Below are positions 9,870-20,324 of a DNA stretch of 64,000 nucleotides, one piece after another. Below the pieces are notes generated by a model, which saw nothing but the letters and a program-made list of their open reading frames with translations, was not told the origin of the DNA and did no database searches. Source of the stretch: Sthenelais limicola (taxonomy: Eukaryota > Annelida > Polychaeta > Phyllodocida > Sigalionidae); contig OW804096.1 in the NCBI GenBank assembly GCA_942159475.1, forward strand, positions 134,096,941-134,160,940, given 5' to 3'. The number at the start of each line of letters is the position of its first letter. The stretch's first letter is position 1. The position numbers and the translations under genes were made by a program.

Positions 9870-11036
9870 TTACAATTGATGTTCAGTAAGAGTTTGGTAA
9901 TTTGATGATTTCAAATTAGTATTAATTACATTTCTTGTTAATTCTGTTAATATTTTTGTTATTATTTGGGGGGAGTAAGTGATTTCGTTATTGATTAAGA
10001 TTTGACCAAATTCATTTGCAACGTTATCACCAATCTGGTTAAGCAGTGTTTGTATGGTGTTGAGTACTTTGCTCTTAGTTATAGCCAAGGAGTAGTCTCC
10101 TTGTGTTTGTGTCCCTTGGTCACTTTTCATGGGTTCGGGCTTGGTATTGGGGTGGGTCTGGTCGTTGTTAAGGAGTGATGATGATTGTAGAATCGAGTTG
10201 AGGGCGGTGTCCTCCCCACTTGAGGAGTCCGAGTATGTCGATGACAAGCTTAAGTCCTCACTTAGGCTTGGTCTTGGTGAGGGAGTGGGTCTGGATTCAG
10301 TGGTCTTTGTCTGGACTGGAATCTCATTGAGGCATACAGTCTATGAGCTAGAGTTGCTCAAAGTTAATGATATTAATCCCCTCCTGAACGGAGAGGGTGG
10401 GCTCTGAGGGGCTGGTGTTGTGTCTTTTGCTGGAGAGGGCATTGATTTTACGGCACAGATAGGGGGACTCGGTTGGCTCTTGGGAAATAAACCTCATGTT
10501 GACAGCGGTTTGTTATCTGGTTTGAATAACTTAGCTTTTGGTTCGAATGTAATGTCCATGATACGCTTGGTGTGTGTGGTGGGTGTTCTGGGTGGACTCT
10601 CCATTCTCGGTGGTCGTTTGGTGGGTGTGGATGGAGTGTGTTGCACCCTTTGTTTCCTAATGGTTGGATCAAGATAGCCTGATGTGCTTGGTTGACATGA
10701 AGTGGCTTCAGGTTTGGAATTCTTGATAGTTGAAATTCGGTCTTGTGGACGTACGATAGGGAAGCTCTCTGGGTGTCTGACCCGGCCGTTGGATGTTTTC
10801 TTCTTGTCTGGTATGACCCCTACAACATACAGACAGTTGTTGCCACGTATAATACGAAATAGGGCTGGTGGTTTAGATGTTTTGAAAGTTTTCAATATTT
10901 GTAATTCGACCTGGGGCTTTTCTGCTCTTTTACTAGCTTCTGATTCAAGTACTGGCGTAGGTAACGGGATATTTCCCTCATGCTTGCGCCGATTATGTTC
11001 TTCAAATTCTTGTTTTCGGCAAAATATATTTCGGCT
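9870..11036 (-). pseudogene. Decayed retroelement ORF1/Gag-like protein
   Basis: One minus-strand frame stays open over about 390 codons except for in-frame stops at 10494-10496 and 10341-10343. Near its N end is a histidine-rich, zinc-finger-like segment (FCRKQEFEEHNRRKHEG). A basic, proline/serine/threonine-rich middle follows (RKQRVQHTPSTPTKRPPRM), and then an acidic, serine-rich and polar C part (TYSDSSSGEDTALNSI). No reverse transcriptase, protease or integrase was found. Composition and order suit a nucleic-acid-binding ORF1 or Gag of a retroelement, and the hammerhead-like motif 217 bases downstream supports a retroelement origin. The exact superfamily is undetermined. Confidence 0.45.
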
Positions 11037-11045
11037 CTATATTGG

Positions 11046-12175
11046 TTGCTATGACAACTGCTCCATGGAACATTGAAAATCCCCTAATAGCTCCTTGTAT
11101 TTAGGTGGTGAAATAAATTGGAAGATGGTCATATATCCTAAATTTCCACTAATTTTTAGAGTTTCACATTCTATTTAGTGACCTTGACCTTGACCTAGGT
11201 TAAATGCATAACGACAGTGTAAATGTCTCCTGAGAAGGTAACACCACACAAAAAAAAGAGAATCACTGGATATTTCACCAAGCTACACCAAGAAAACTAA
11301 TTTTTCACATTACCCTTGTAGTTTGGTCTTTGGACACTTTGGATACTTTTTAGAATGTGAGATCAGCTTTCATTTGATGCCAAAAACCTTTGTTCACCAA
11401 ACCCCCCCTTTTTCAAAACCTGCCCCAGGACTAATTTGGTAAATAAGGGGACATGCCTTGTTGTCGAGAAATCGACACCATTATGACACAAATAATTGAG
11501 GAAACAAGGTCAAGGACAAATTTAAATTGGTTACAATGAAACGCTCAGGTCCGCGTTCAAGTCCCACCAAGGGCTGCTTGTTTTTTCCCAGACAGGCTCA
11601 CCTTTCAAGGCTATGGTTTGAGTCCCAGCTTGGGAAGCTTGAAAACAGAAAAATCATCTAACAGCAGAAACCTTGTACTATAATAATAGCAGATATATAT
11701 ATGGCTAGTAAAGTTATATTTTTGCAGTCAATAAATCCTAAGGAATTCTATAGGGAAGACTTAAAAGTGTTTCTCAGTTTTGTCTTCATGTTTAACTCAG
11801 AGGAAAGAATGGAGGAAATTACTTCTGAGGGAAACTTCTGAGGGAAATTCCTACAAAGGGTATCACCACAAACTTTTATCAACATAGGAAATTCCTACAG
11901 CAAATAGGGTCATTTTCTAGGTCACGCCAGTGGACCTTAAATTCTAATCCATTCAGGATAATTTACATCATATTTAAATGTGTATATATATAAGAGGAAG
12001 GTTTTCTAATATTTTACCAACATTGTCACTTCAAATTGTAAGAAATGTGTTATTTTAGTCTTTAAACCTAAGATATGATTGAATCCTATGCATCGTTTAC
12101 CTTCTACCTTGCTGACCCACACCTATACACAAGGAATATTCCTACAAGCTGAGAATGCCATGTCGGAATGAATAT
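11046..12175. other. No gene; repeat remnants
   Basis: 11540-11640 contains two B-box-like tRNA 3'-half sequences (GCGTTCAAGTCCC and GGTTTGAGTCCC), the first followed by TTTTTT, perhaps a tRNA-derived SINE remnant. 11815-11905 has GGAAATTCCTAC-like blocks shared with 8755-9000. Nothing coding was recognised. Confidence 0.35.
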
Positions 12176-12406
12176 GGGTCAGATTTTCAGAAAATGTACA
12201 ATTCACCTTCACCAATTCTCTCAAATATCCAAAATTTCAGACGAAAATAAAGTCAAAATACAGTTCAACCTAACCAAACAGATTGCTAGAATCAATGCAA
12301 GGCCGAATATCGAATTTACCTAGTATTGACAAAATTGCAGCCTAGTTTAGCAGAATTTGCTAAATGTGTACAGCTGCCAATTGTACATTTTCTGAAAATC
12401 TCACCC
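12176..12406 (-). mobile_element. M1 MITE, type A, full length
   Basis: Left TIR perfect, right tip CTCACCC. Perfect ATAT target duplication. Confidence 0.9.
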
Positions 12407-12655
12407 ATATAGGGACGAGGGGAGAGTTCCCACAGAAGAATGTCCTTCCTTAGCTTATACAACAGGGCCCTGGTCAAATGAATAATCGTGTCTTGCTGTA
12501 TAACATTGTTGAATAAAAGAAATGACCCAATGACAAATTCATAAGTTATTTACATCCCTCTTTAATTCAGACACCCTGCTATTGTAGACCTTGTAATTCA
12601 CGTTAATTAAGGACAATAATTACTGTAATTAAAGCTTAGGTTTATTATAACCATA

Positions 12656-13133
12656 TGTAGTGGTCGTGTGTTTTACGGGTTCCACAATAGTACAGTCCGG
12701 GAGTCCGAGACTGTCCGCTGGTTGAGTCCAGTCCTTTCGGACTGACACCAGAGGGCGATCGAGGGCTCTCGGATCAATCCAAAGCACAGACCCTGGAAGA
12801 GTGGTCTTGTGTCTTATTACTATTATTTGTATTTATCTCTTTATATTGTGTCTTCTCCTTGTATATTGCCATTTTATATTATTGAAACGTCCTTTTATGT
12901 GTTCTTACCCAATCTCTGGTGTTGCTTACCTTTAACTCTGCTTTTATGAGAATATGTGATGTTTCCTTATTCTCCACACCCTGTTTTATACTGTTTTACA
13001 GCATTCATGTTCCCTTTGTGGCTGGTCCACAAAGGTTGGTCTGTCAGGTTGTGAGGCAATAAAACCAGAGTACGAGAGTAATCCTTGTTCCATTTTATTC
13101 CTAAGCTAAGAGTCCCGAACCGAGTTCACTACA
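12656..13133 (+). mobile_element. Solo LTR (TGTAGTG...CACTACA)
   Basis: A 478-bp unit begins TGTAGTG and ends CACTACA, flanked on each side by CATA (12652-12655 and 13134-13137), a 4-bp target duplication as in Gypsy-like elements. A GCAATAAAACC polyadenylation-type signal lies about 80 bases before the end, as at an R/U5 boundary. No internal retroviral genes adjoin it, so it is a solo LTR left by LTR-LTR recombination. The plus direction is inferred from the AATAAA. Confidence 0.65.
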
Positions 13134-13146
13134 CATATACACATAT

Positions 13147-13381
13147 GGGTCAGATTTTCAGAAAATGTACAAATGACAGCTCTACACATTTAGGAAATTC
13201 TGCTAAATTAGGCTGAAAAATGATGAATACCGGGTATATCTGAATACGTTTGGTATCGCATTGATTTATAGCATCAGTTCTGTTATCTTAAGCTGCATTT
13301 TGAAGCTCATTTTTGTCTTAAATGTGGGTTATTTGAGAGGATCGGTGAAGACGAATTGTACATTTTCTGAAAATCTGACCC
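13147..13381 (+). mobile_element. M1 MITE, type B
   Basis: Full length and type B. The flanks are ATAT/TTAT (3 of 4). It lies 13 bp beyond the solo LTR. Confidence 0.9.
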
Positions 13382-13610
13382 TTATAGTGTTTTTTTGTTT
13401 TTTTTAAACTTTATTTATACTGGGAGTGCAAAATCCCAAACTAGGGTTTTTCACAATGCCCCAGGTGTGTCTTACAGTTCACTGATAAAAACATGTTCTT
13501 TACACAGGTAAAATCTGTACAATAAAAGTGTAGAAAATTTCAATTATGATATGATAGAGAGGTCAAAAGTACGTTATTATTAAAGAAGGACAAGGAATCG
13601 CATTGATTTG
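13382..13610. other. No gene seen
   Basis: T-rich start followed by CTTTATTTATACTGGGAGTG, possibly the 3' end of a minus-strand retroelement. No coding evidence. Confidence 0.35.
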
Positions 13611-13807
13611 TGTTGCCTATGGAGTGGCTACCAGTTCATGAACAGAACCTAAGATGGCGCCGTGTGCAACAATTATATAGCCTGAGAGAGCTGTGAGTCT
13701 CCAGGGGTGCTGGAATACGACACTTTAGTCTTCCACATCCAGATTTTATGTGTATATGGTTTCTTGTAGACATTTATGTAGTAGGAAGGCTGGAGGAAGG
13801 CCAAGGA
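13611..13807. repeat. Dispersed repeat, copy 2, uninterrupted
   Basis: Paralogue of 5865-6307 that lacks the M1 found there. Its right end is itself interrupted by the M1 at 13808. Confidence 0.7.
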
Positions 13808-14043
13808 GGGTCAGATTTTCAGAAAATGCACAATTCATCTCCACCAATCCTCTCAAATCATCTAAATTTAATAAAAAAAATTAAGTTCAAAATACAGTTC
13901 AACATAACCAAACACATTGTTTGGATCATTTGAATACCAAATATACTGAGATATACCTATTACTTATCATTTTCCAGCTGAATTTAACCGAATTTACTAA
14001 ATGTGTAGAGCTGTAGGTTGTACATTTTCTGAAGATCTGACCC
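13808..14043 (-). mobile_element. M1 MITE, type D
   Basis: Both TIRs are good. The AGGA target duplication is perfect and is not an AT palindrome, so this copy helps prove the 4-bp duplication. Confidence 0.92.
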
Positions 14044-14169
14044 AGGACATTGTTCAGTGACAAAGAATCATCCATGGGAGGGATTGGATGAAAGGGATCT
14101 CGTCCCCTTCATCCTTGCTTACAATTACAAATCATAAATTGTCATAGATACTGCATTTGTTAAAAAGTG

Positions 14170-14870
14170 ACGTGTTGCAGAAAAATGAGTCATAAGGCGC
14201 AAAAGTGATATTTTTCAAAGAGTTTTATTCACAAGATCTCTTTGTAGGAATGTCATTTTCGGGGTATCTAGCCCTTTAAGTATTTCTATATTTTAAGTTT
14301 GATATTTTTATTTTTGAAAAAAAAAGATGTTTGCAAAAGTTTCGGGTTAACATTTGCTAGTAAAGTAGCTGAATATACTTCATAAGAAGACCTTAGAAAT
14401 ATAGTGCTTTTCCGTTCTGCTTTATCGGACCCAACAGAGGTGACCAGGTATTAGCCTCAGAGGACAAGTGGCAATTATGGTACACGATCATTGCAGGTGT
14501 TGAGAGTCAAACAGTTAACATGGTTTTACATAGGAGTAACACAGTGAAACAACACGGAGTCTTACCGGAGCATCAGGAAGCAATCTAAGACACATTATGG
14601 TAAAAGAGTTGACTAGATTTAAGTTACCTTTGATAATGGTTTACTGGAACTCTGTCCAAGTAAGAAAAGGCGGGAATCCGAAAGGCCATTTCTGAGCCGG
14701 GAGCGCGTTCAGTTGAGGCGCGTGCACCCAATTATAGCAACACCCGGTCAGACCAATTATCTTGGATCTATTTAAAACCGTATTCACTACACATGAATAT
14801 ATTTAATGCACTGTCCTGAAATTTGGTAAATGTATTGGGGTCACAAACAGCATATTTGCTTGCATATTTC
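14170..14870 (-). mobile_element. Chimeric M3 with an LTR-like insertion
   Basis: Starts as reverse M3 (TTGCAGAAAAATGAGTCATAA, then TTCACAAGATCTCTTTG) but continues as forward M3 (ATTTTAAGTTTGATATTTTT, CATTTGCTAGTAAAGTAGCT, GACCTTAGAAAT), so two orientations are joined. It is interrupted at 14401-14791 and resumes at CATGAATATATTTAA. Confidence 0.6.
14401..14791 (+). mobile_element. LTR-like insertion in M3
   Basis: Inserted between collinear M3 halves. It starts near TAGTGCTTTTCC and ends TTCACTACA, the same terminus as the solo LTR at 12656-13133. CATG follows it; the matching left duplication and the TG tip appear lost. Confidence 0.45.
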
Positions 14871-14871
14871 T

Positions 14872-15108
14872 GGGTCAGGGCGTCAGAAAATGTCAAATTT
14901 CCTTCACAAATCCTATCAAATAAACCAAATTTAAGACAAAAAAACAGGATCAAAATACAGTTGAACATGATTAAACAGACCACTAGAATCCAGGCCATAC
15001 AAAATACACTCAGATATACTTAGTATTTATCATTTTCCAGCCTAATGTAATAAGATTCACTAAATGTAAATAGAGCTGCCGACTGTACATTTTCTGACAA
15101 CGTGACCC
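14872..15108 (-). mobile_element. M1 MITE, type D
   Basis: Left TIR GGGTCAGGGCGTCAGAAAAT, right TIR CTGACAACGTGACCC. Perfect TTCT target duplication. Confidence 0.9.
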
Positions 15109-15151
15109 TTCTATACTGAGCACTCTCCATACCTAACAATATCTATTATAT

Positions 15152-15375
15152 GGGTAAAAAAAATCCGAAAGTGTACAATCAGCAGATCTGCACAATAGGT
15201 AAATTCTGTCAAATTGACCTGCAAAATGAGAAAATACTAGTTTTTTCTGAATATATTTGGTCTGTTGCTGATTAACAAAATCGGATCGGTTATGTACTAG
15301 TGTATTTGAACCTCATTTTTTTGTTGTATAAATTTAGGTTTTATGAGAAATTAGTGAAGCAAATTGTCTGATTGA
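15152..15375 (+). mobile_element. M1, old degenerate copy
   Basis: The left TIR is recognisable (GGGTAAAAAAAATCCGAAAG) and the interior is alignable with many changes. The right TIR is lost. Confidence 0.5.
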
Positions 15376-15659
15376 TATAATAGATAAAACATTATATCAT
15401 GATCGGGGGTTGTACACCCTGGAACAGAGTTAAATCCGACCATTGTATAACGTCACAGAGAAACCACGCGTGAATTTAGGCATATTCATTTAGAGGCTTC
15501 CTATTGGTCAATGCCCGATGGACTGCACTGGCTAGGGGAGAACCAGGTGAAATTTGATCTGAGACAACAATAAATTTTGTTAACATTCTATGGTGAAATG
15601 ATACTTAAATAATTATATTTATACTTAAATAATTATATTTATTGATTAAACACATCTCT
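15376..15659. other. No gene; short direct duplication
   Basis: 15601-15643 repeats ATACTTAAATAATTATATTT twice in tandem. The remainder holds nothing recognised. Confidence 0.45.
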
Positions 15660-15850
15660 AAATACCTCCTTCACACAAGGTGGATTGCGTAATTTACGCC
15701 TCAAAACGCGGGCATTGTTTTTCCATGACGTCCCCTAGTTAAAAATGAACCGCGGCGTTGCGCTGCACGTGACGTCACGCCCATTCGTACGTCACACGCT
15801 TCGAGAGTTGTCACTCAATATGGCGGATCGTTGTACAAAATAGGTAAATA
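15660..15850. promoter_or_regulatory. CpG-rich promoter-like block
   Basis: This block is unusually CpG-rich for the window. It contains two TGACGTCA-type CRE sites (CATGACGTCC, CACGTGACGTCACG), an E-box CACGTG overlapping one of them, and CAATATGGCGG, which fits a YY1 core often placed at transcription starts. An ATGGCGGAT start is followed by a stop after seven codons, and then GTAAAT. It could be a promoter with a 5'-UTR exon, or the regulatory end of an unrecognised transposon. Confidence 0.4.
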
Positions 15851-16090
15851 AAGAATTCGTTTCTGACTTCTTTTCCAAACATTAGATCATGATATTAATA
15901 TAGAATGTAATGAGAGCCGTGTCTGGGAGCCTGTATACGATGCCCACCCGTTTTTATCGACGTCAGTATCTCTCGAGAGGCCGCTGCGGCTTCTCGTGAG
16001 ATCCCTGGTCAAAAAAAACTCGTGACCATCGTGTACAGTAAGTCAGAAACCAACCTTGTTACATCCTATCAATGCACAATTCTTCAGATT
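15851..16090. other. No gene; CpG-containing inverted motif
   Basis: ATCTCTCGAGAGGCCGCTGC with GGCTTCTCGTGAGAT forms an imperfect inverted repeat near 15968-16002. Nothing else was recognised. Confidence 0.4.
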
Positions 16091-16324
16091 CTTCAGATTT
16101 TCAGAAAATGCACAATCTGCAGTTCTACACATCTATCAAATATGGCTAAATTAGAGTGAAAATTGATAAATACTAGGTATATCTGAATGTATTCTGTATT
16201 GTATTCATTCAACAAATCTATCTGGCTATGTTGAACTGTATTTTGAACCTGATTTTCTTCTTAAATTTGGGTTATTTGAGAGGATTGGTGAAGGCCAATT
16301 GTACATTTTCTGAAGATCTGACCC
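16091..16324 (+). mobile_element. M1 MITE, type C
   Basis: The left tip GGG is replaced (CTTCAGATTTTCAG). The right TIR GAAGATCTGACCC is intact. Confidence 0.85.
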
Positions 16325-16433
16325 TTATTATATATCTTCACACATAGATAAAAAAAAAAGAAGTAATGTTTCACGAATAACAGCGGGACTATATGCCATT
16401 CTACCCGGCTCATAAATCACATATTCTATATAT

Positions 16434-16574
16434 GGGTCAGATTTTCAGAAAATGTACAATTGGCAGCTATACACATTTAGTCAATTCTACTAAATTAGGC
16501 TCCAATTTGGTCAATACTAGGTAAATTCGTGTATATTCGACATTGCATTGATTCTAGCAATCTGTTTGGTTAGG
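16434..16574 (+). mobile_element. M1, type A, right part missing
   Basis: Left TIR and interior are normal up to TCTGTTTGGTTAGG. The right 95 bases are replaced by unrelated AT-rich DNA. Confidence 0.85.
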
Positions 16575-17069
16575 AATTCCTAATCTTCGAAATTTGTAAT
16601 CCTAAAACATTCATGATTCGCATTTTTGCATTTTTGCATGGATTACACAAGTTTATCTTTAAATTAAACTATTGCTTTGGAATTGCTGGGCAGCATTGAT
16701 ATTAATAAAAATTAATGAATAAATGTCAATGATTGTAGTAAAACTTTAACATTTAGATTAGATTAGATTTAGAAATATTTCATTCAGGTCTTCAACATTT
16801 TCATACATACAGCTATATTTAGATGCCAAACAATAGAAACCTTTAAAGGTTGATTGCCTTTAACCTTCCCTTCCCCAAAATCGCCTACACCATATACAGT
16901 CAGAGAGAGAAGCAAGCTAGCAGTCCATTCTGTATCTAGGAATCTACATAGTCGGACAGGCAAGTATTAAGATAAAGCAGAAATATTCGGTATGTGCTCG
17001 TTAGCGCTACCCTCCCTGTGATAAGAACAGACAGGTTTGGTGGGCCAACATCACCGCTATGTATCTTTA
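16575..17069. other. No gene seen
   Basis: AT-rich sequence with a small AGATTAGATTAGATTT run near 16757. No feature. Confidence 0.5.
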
Positions 17070-17340
17070 TACAGTAAAACCTATCTATCCTGGACGTCCT
17101 TACCACTGGGCTAAAAGTGTCCGGATTGGAGAGATTTACTATGATGAAATGTACAGTAAAGTGACTGGATATAACTGTCCATAATGGTGAGGTGTCCGGA
17201 TTGGAGAGGTTCACTGCAATAGAAATGTACAGTATAGGGACTGGGTCTAACTGTCCATAATGGTGAGGTGTCTGGATTGGAGAGGTTCAGTATAATAGAA
17301 ATCTACAGTATAAAGACTGGGCCTAATGTGTCCCAGTAAA
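17070..17340. repeat. ~76-bp tandem repeat, three units
   Basis: Units start GTGTCCGGATTGGAGAG at 17117 and 17192 and GTGTCTGGATTGGAGAG at 17268, periods 75 and 76. They are preceded by ACAGTAAAACCTATCTA. The same dispersed family occurs at 6380, 18880, 19210, 39990 and 40330. Confidence 0.7.
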
Positions 17341-17708
17341 AGGAGTCACAAGTTGCAAAATATAGATTTTGAGTAATTATCATATTTGAAAGGATGAGAT
17401 CAAGCCGATTCTAATGATGGTAAACATTAGGACATTTAATAAGTATGTCAATATTTCAATTAGGGGGGGAAAGGTTTGCAATATTGTTGGGTGGACAATT
17501 ACTAGTAAATTACTAGTAGAATGACCTTAGAAATACATGGATATAATTATTTGATACATGTGCACTCTCTTGAAATCTAGTACATGTATTCATGCTACCT
17601 CAATGATACTCTCATTAATATAAAACCATTCCAATAAAGAGATCTCGTGAATAAATAACTTAAAATAAGTACCAATTTGGGGACTCATTTCCCTGAAACA
17701 CATCACAT
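17327..17708 (+). mobile_element. M3 MITE
   Basis: The left TIR is degenerate (GTGTCCCAGTAAAAGGAGTCACAAG). The right TIR GACTCATTTCCC, then TGAAACACATCACA, is intact. Confidence 0.8.
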
Positions 17709-17806
17709 AGAGCCGGAATAGTCCCATGAGGACGCTAAACCCTCCAACTGTAAGTAGAATGTGCTCTCATGTTGTCATTGCATTATTAACGCACAATAAA
17801 GTTCAT

Positions 17807-18041
17807 GGGTCAGATTTTCAGAAAATGTACAATTGGTAGCTGTACACATTTAGTAAATTCTGCTAAATTAGGCTGCAATTTAGCCAATACTAGGTAGATT
17901 CGAGTAGATTCGGCATGGCATTGATTCTAGCAATCAGTTTGGTTAGTTTGAACCTTATTTTGAACTATATTCTCATCTGAAAAATGGGTTATTTGAGAGG
18001 ATTGGGGAAGGTGAATTGTACATTTTCTGAAAATCAGACCC
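17807..18041 (+). mobile_element. M1 MITE, type A
   Basis: Full length. TCAT/TTAT flanks (3 of 4). Confidence 0.88.
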
Positions 18042-18140
18042 TTATACAATACCAAATAAGAGTAAGAGGACAAGTCAATTGTTTCCTCGCGATGTCACAA
18101 CTGATATGGACCTATACAGGAATTCCACTGAGGGCTTTCT

Positions 18141-18188
18141 ACAAGGGCCATCTAAAGGGCCATCTAAAGGGCCATCTGAGGGGCCAAT
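18141..18188. repeat. Short tandem AAGGGCCATCT units
   Basis: About four copies of an 11-12-base GGGCCATCTRAR unit. Confidence 0.6.
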
Positions 18189-18507
18189 CGTAGACCTGGC
18201 ACTGGTATAAAATCACTCTACTTAGCGCCTTTCTCTGATCTTTTCCTTTTGCAATTTCCCTGCGGCTTTTCGGTAACCAACCACAAAATGGCTGTACTTT
18301 AGCGTTACACTCCAAACCCGGGTGAATTCACTAATATGTAATTGCACCTTAAATTTCTTATTTCCCTTTCATTATAAAATAAAAAAAAAAGTGTTGAGTT
18401 GAGATACTGTTCAAACAGAATACACATGACTATGTTAGTTGTATCTCGGATATTATAAAGAAATAAAGGGAGGTCATCAACTCCACTGAAAACGAAGTTT
18501 ACAAAAT

Positions 18508-18857
18508 AATAGGGGATTTGCATGTGCCACTGCGCATGTCTGGTATAGTGCATCATGGGATGGATTCTGATGAAGTCTGACATACAAATATTTGGGAACA
18601 TTTCTATAAAAAATTGCAAGAATGTTTTCACGAATATTACAGCTTTTATAAATTTTCTATGAAAACCAAATGCATGATGGGAACAATGGAGTCTTGTGTT
18701 ATTGAAACATGTATAACACATGGATATTGATATTAGAGCATTGATAAATAGTACATGCAGAACATGACATGATTTCTATAGATCTTATGCTGTACCATTA
18801 GTCCCATAATGGCATGCGAATTAGGATTCAAAATGGTGGCTATGCAACTCCCCTATT
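18508..18857 (-). mobile_element. M2 MITE, full length
   Basis: Left AATAGGGGATTTGCAT, right ATGCAACTCCCCTATT, flanked by TA. Shared with the copy at 39615-39972. Confidence 0.88.
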
Positions 18858-18965
18858 AGGCTAGGTAGTAGCCACGTATACAGTGTACCCTCTGTCTATG
18901 GATACCTCTTTAACATGGACACCTCAACATTATTCACTGACTGTACCAGTCCCTGCAATGTACAT

Positions 18966-19200
18966 GGGTGAGATTTTCATATAATGTACAATTCACCTTC
19001 ACCAACTCTCTTAAATAACCCAGATTTAAGACTAAAATAAGGTTCAAAATACTGTTCAACATAACCAAATAGACTGTTTGAATCAAGGCAATGCCAAATA
19101 CAATCATAAATACCTAGTGTTGATGATTTTTCAGCCCAATTTAGCAGAATTCACAAAATATGTTGATCTGCCAATTGTACATTTTCTCACAATCTGACCC
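18966..19200 (-). mobile_element. M1 MITE, type D
   Basis: Left TIR GGGTGAGATTTTCATATAAT, right TIR TTCTCACAATCTGACCC. Perfect ACAT duplication. Orthologous within the segmental duplication to 40081-40315. Confidence 0.9.
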
Positions 19201-19460
19201 ACATGCCTCTCCCGCTGATCCCCCCTCTATCTGGACATCTCATTATTGTGGACACTTATACAAAGCAGTCCATGGTAGAGAGGTTCTACTGTGGAAGTCA
19301 ATAACATAGCAATAACAATTGCTTCATATAAATACGAGATTTTGATTATCTTTGTCATGACATCGTCCTAAATCCATAATTATATAACTTCATACCAAAC
19401 TTATTTTTCAACATCAATTTAATTCTGTTTAATTTTGTTATTGCTACCGACCCCACATAT

Positions 19461-19696
19461 GGGTCAGATTTAAAAAAAATGTACAATTCACCCTCCCCAA
19501 TCCTCTTAAATAATCCAAATCTAAGAGAAAAATTCAAACGTTCTAAATGCAGTTTAACCCAAAGAAAGATATTTTCAATGAACACAATGCTAAAGATACT
19601 TGGATATGCATAGTTTTTAAAATATTCTAGTCTAATTTAGCAGAAGTTACCAAATTGGTAGAGCTGACGATTGTACATTTTCTGAAAATCTTACCC
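19461..19696 (-). mobile_element. M1 MITE
   Basis: The TIR contains an A-rich change (GGGTCAGATTTAAAAAAAAT) and the right tip is TTACCC. ATAT on both sides. Interior somewhat diverged. Confidence 0.85.
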
Positions 19697-19709
19697 ATAT
19701 ACATCACAT

Positions 19710-19944
19710 GGGTCAGATTTTCAGAAAATGTGCAATTCACCTTCACCAATCCTCTCAAATAACCCGAATTTCAGACGAAAATAAAGTTCAAAATACGGTT
19801 CAATCTAACCAAACAGATTGCTAGAATAAATGCAATGCCAAATATACTCGAATTTACCCAGTATTGACCAAATTGCAGCTTTATTTAGCAGAATATACTA
19901 AAGGTGAACAGCTGCCAATTGTACATTTTCCGAAAATCTTACCC
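19710..19944 (-). mobile_element. M1 MITE, type A
   Basis: Full length, ACAT duplication. It lies only 13 bases beyond the previous M1, in the same orientation but of a different type, so it is an independent insertion rather than a tandem duplicate. Confidence 0.9.
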
Positions 19945-19968
19945 ACATAACAAATACTAACCCATCTA

Positions 19969-20206
19969 TTATATCATACCAAGCTCATCGCGGGAATACA
20001 CAGAACCACTAGAAATAAATAAAACCCAATCTGCCAATAGTCGAGCATTCACAACCTCCCATGGAAAACTGCCATTGTACATATTACGGAAATCCAACTC
20101 ATCATATCTCAGAGCCAGGAGAATAGCGGGAATCGCAGGCAATAAATACAATCGGGCAATAAGAGAGTATTCACGTATCGCAGCCGTGGCGATACCCGAG
20201 AGATCT
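19969..20206 (-). CDS. Candidate terminal exon, function unknown
   Basis: The minus-strand frame opens after AAAATCACAG (acceptor, phase 2) and runs 78 codons to TAA. Composition and codon use look like real protein, unlike the repeat ORFs. It starts DLSGIATAAIREYSLIARL, continues through a hydrophobic YLLPAIPAILLALRY stretch that could be a membrane or core helix, then DELDFRNMYNGSFPWEVVN and LLADWVLFISSG. CpG content is higher than its surroundings. No in-frame ATG precedes it, which fits an internal or last exon. No polyadenylation signal is obvious before the M1 downstream. Family not recognised. It may also be a transposon remnant. Confidence 0.4.
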
Positions 20207-20324
20207 CTGTGATTTTCGCTCGAACAAAATGGTTATTTTTATGCGCGCGTTATTACACTCAAATGGGCAAGTCGATGCTTTTAGCGTTACCAGAGCTTGT
20301 ATTGGGCCTGGGTATTTATGACTT

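Larger units (their letters stand above)
18333..19466. repeat. Segmental duplicate, copy A
   Basis: Collinear with 39440-40586 over about 1.13 kb, including unique sequence, an M2, a TCTGGACACCTC repeat and a type D M1. All nested elements are shared, so they predate the duplication. Confidence 0.85.
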
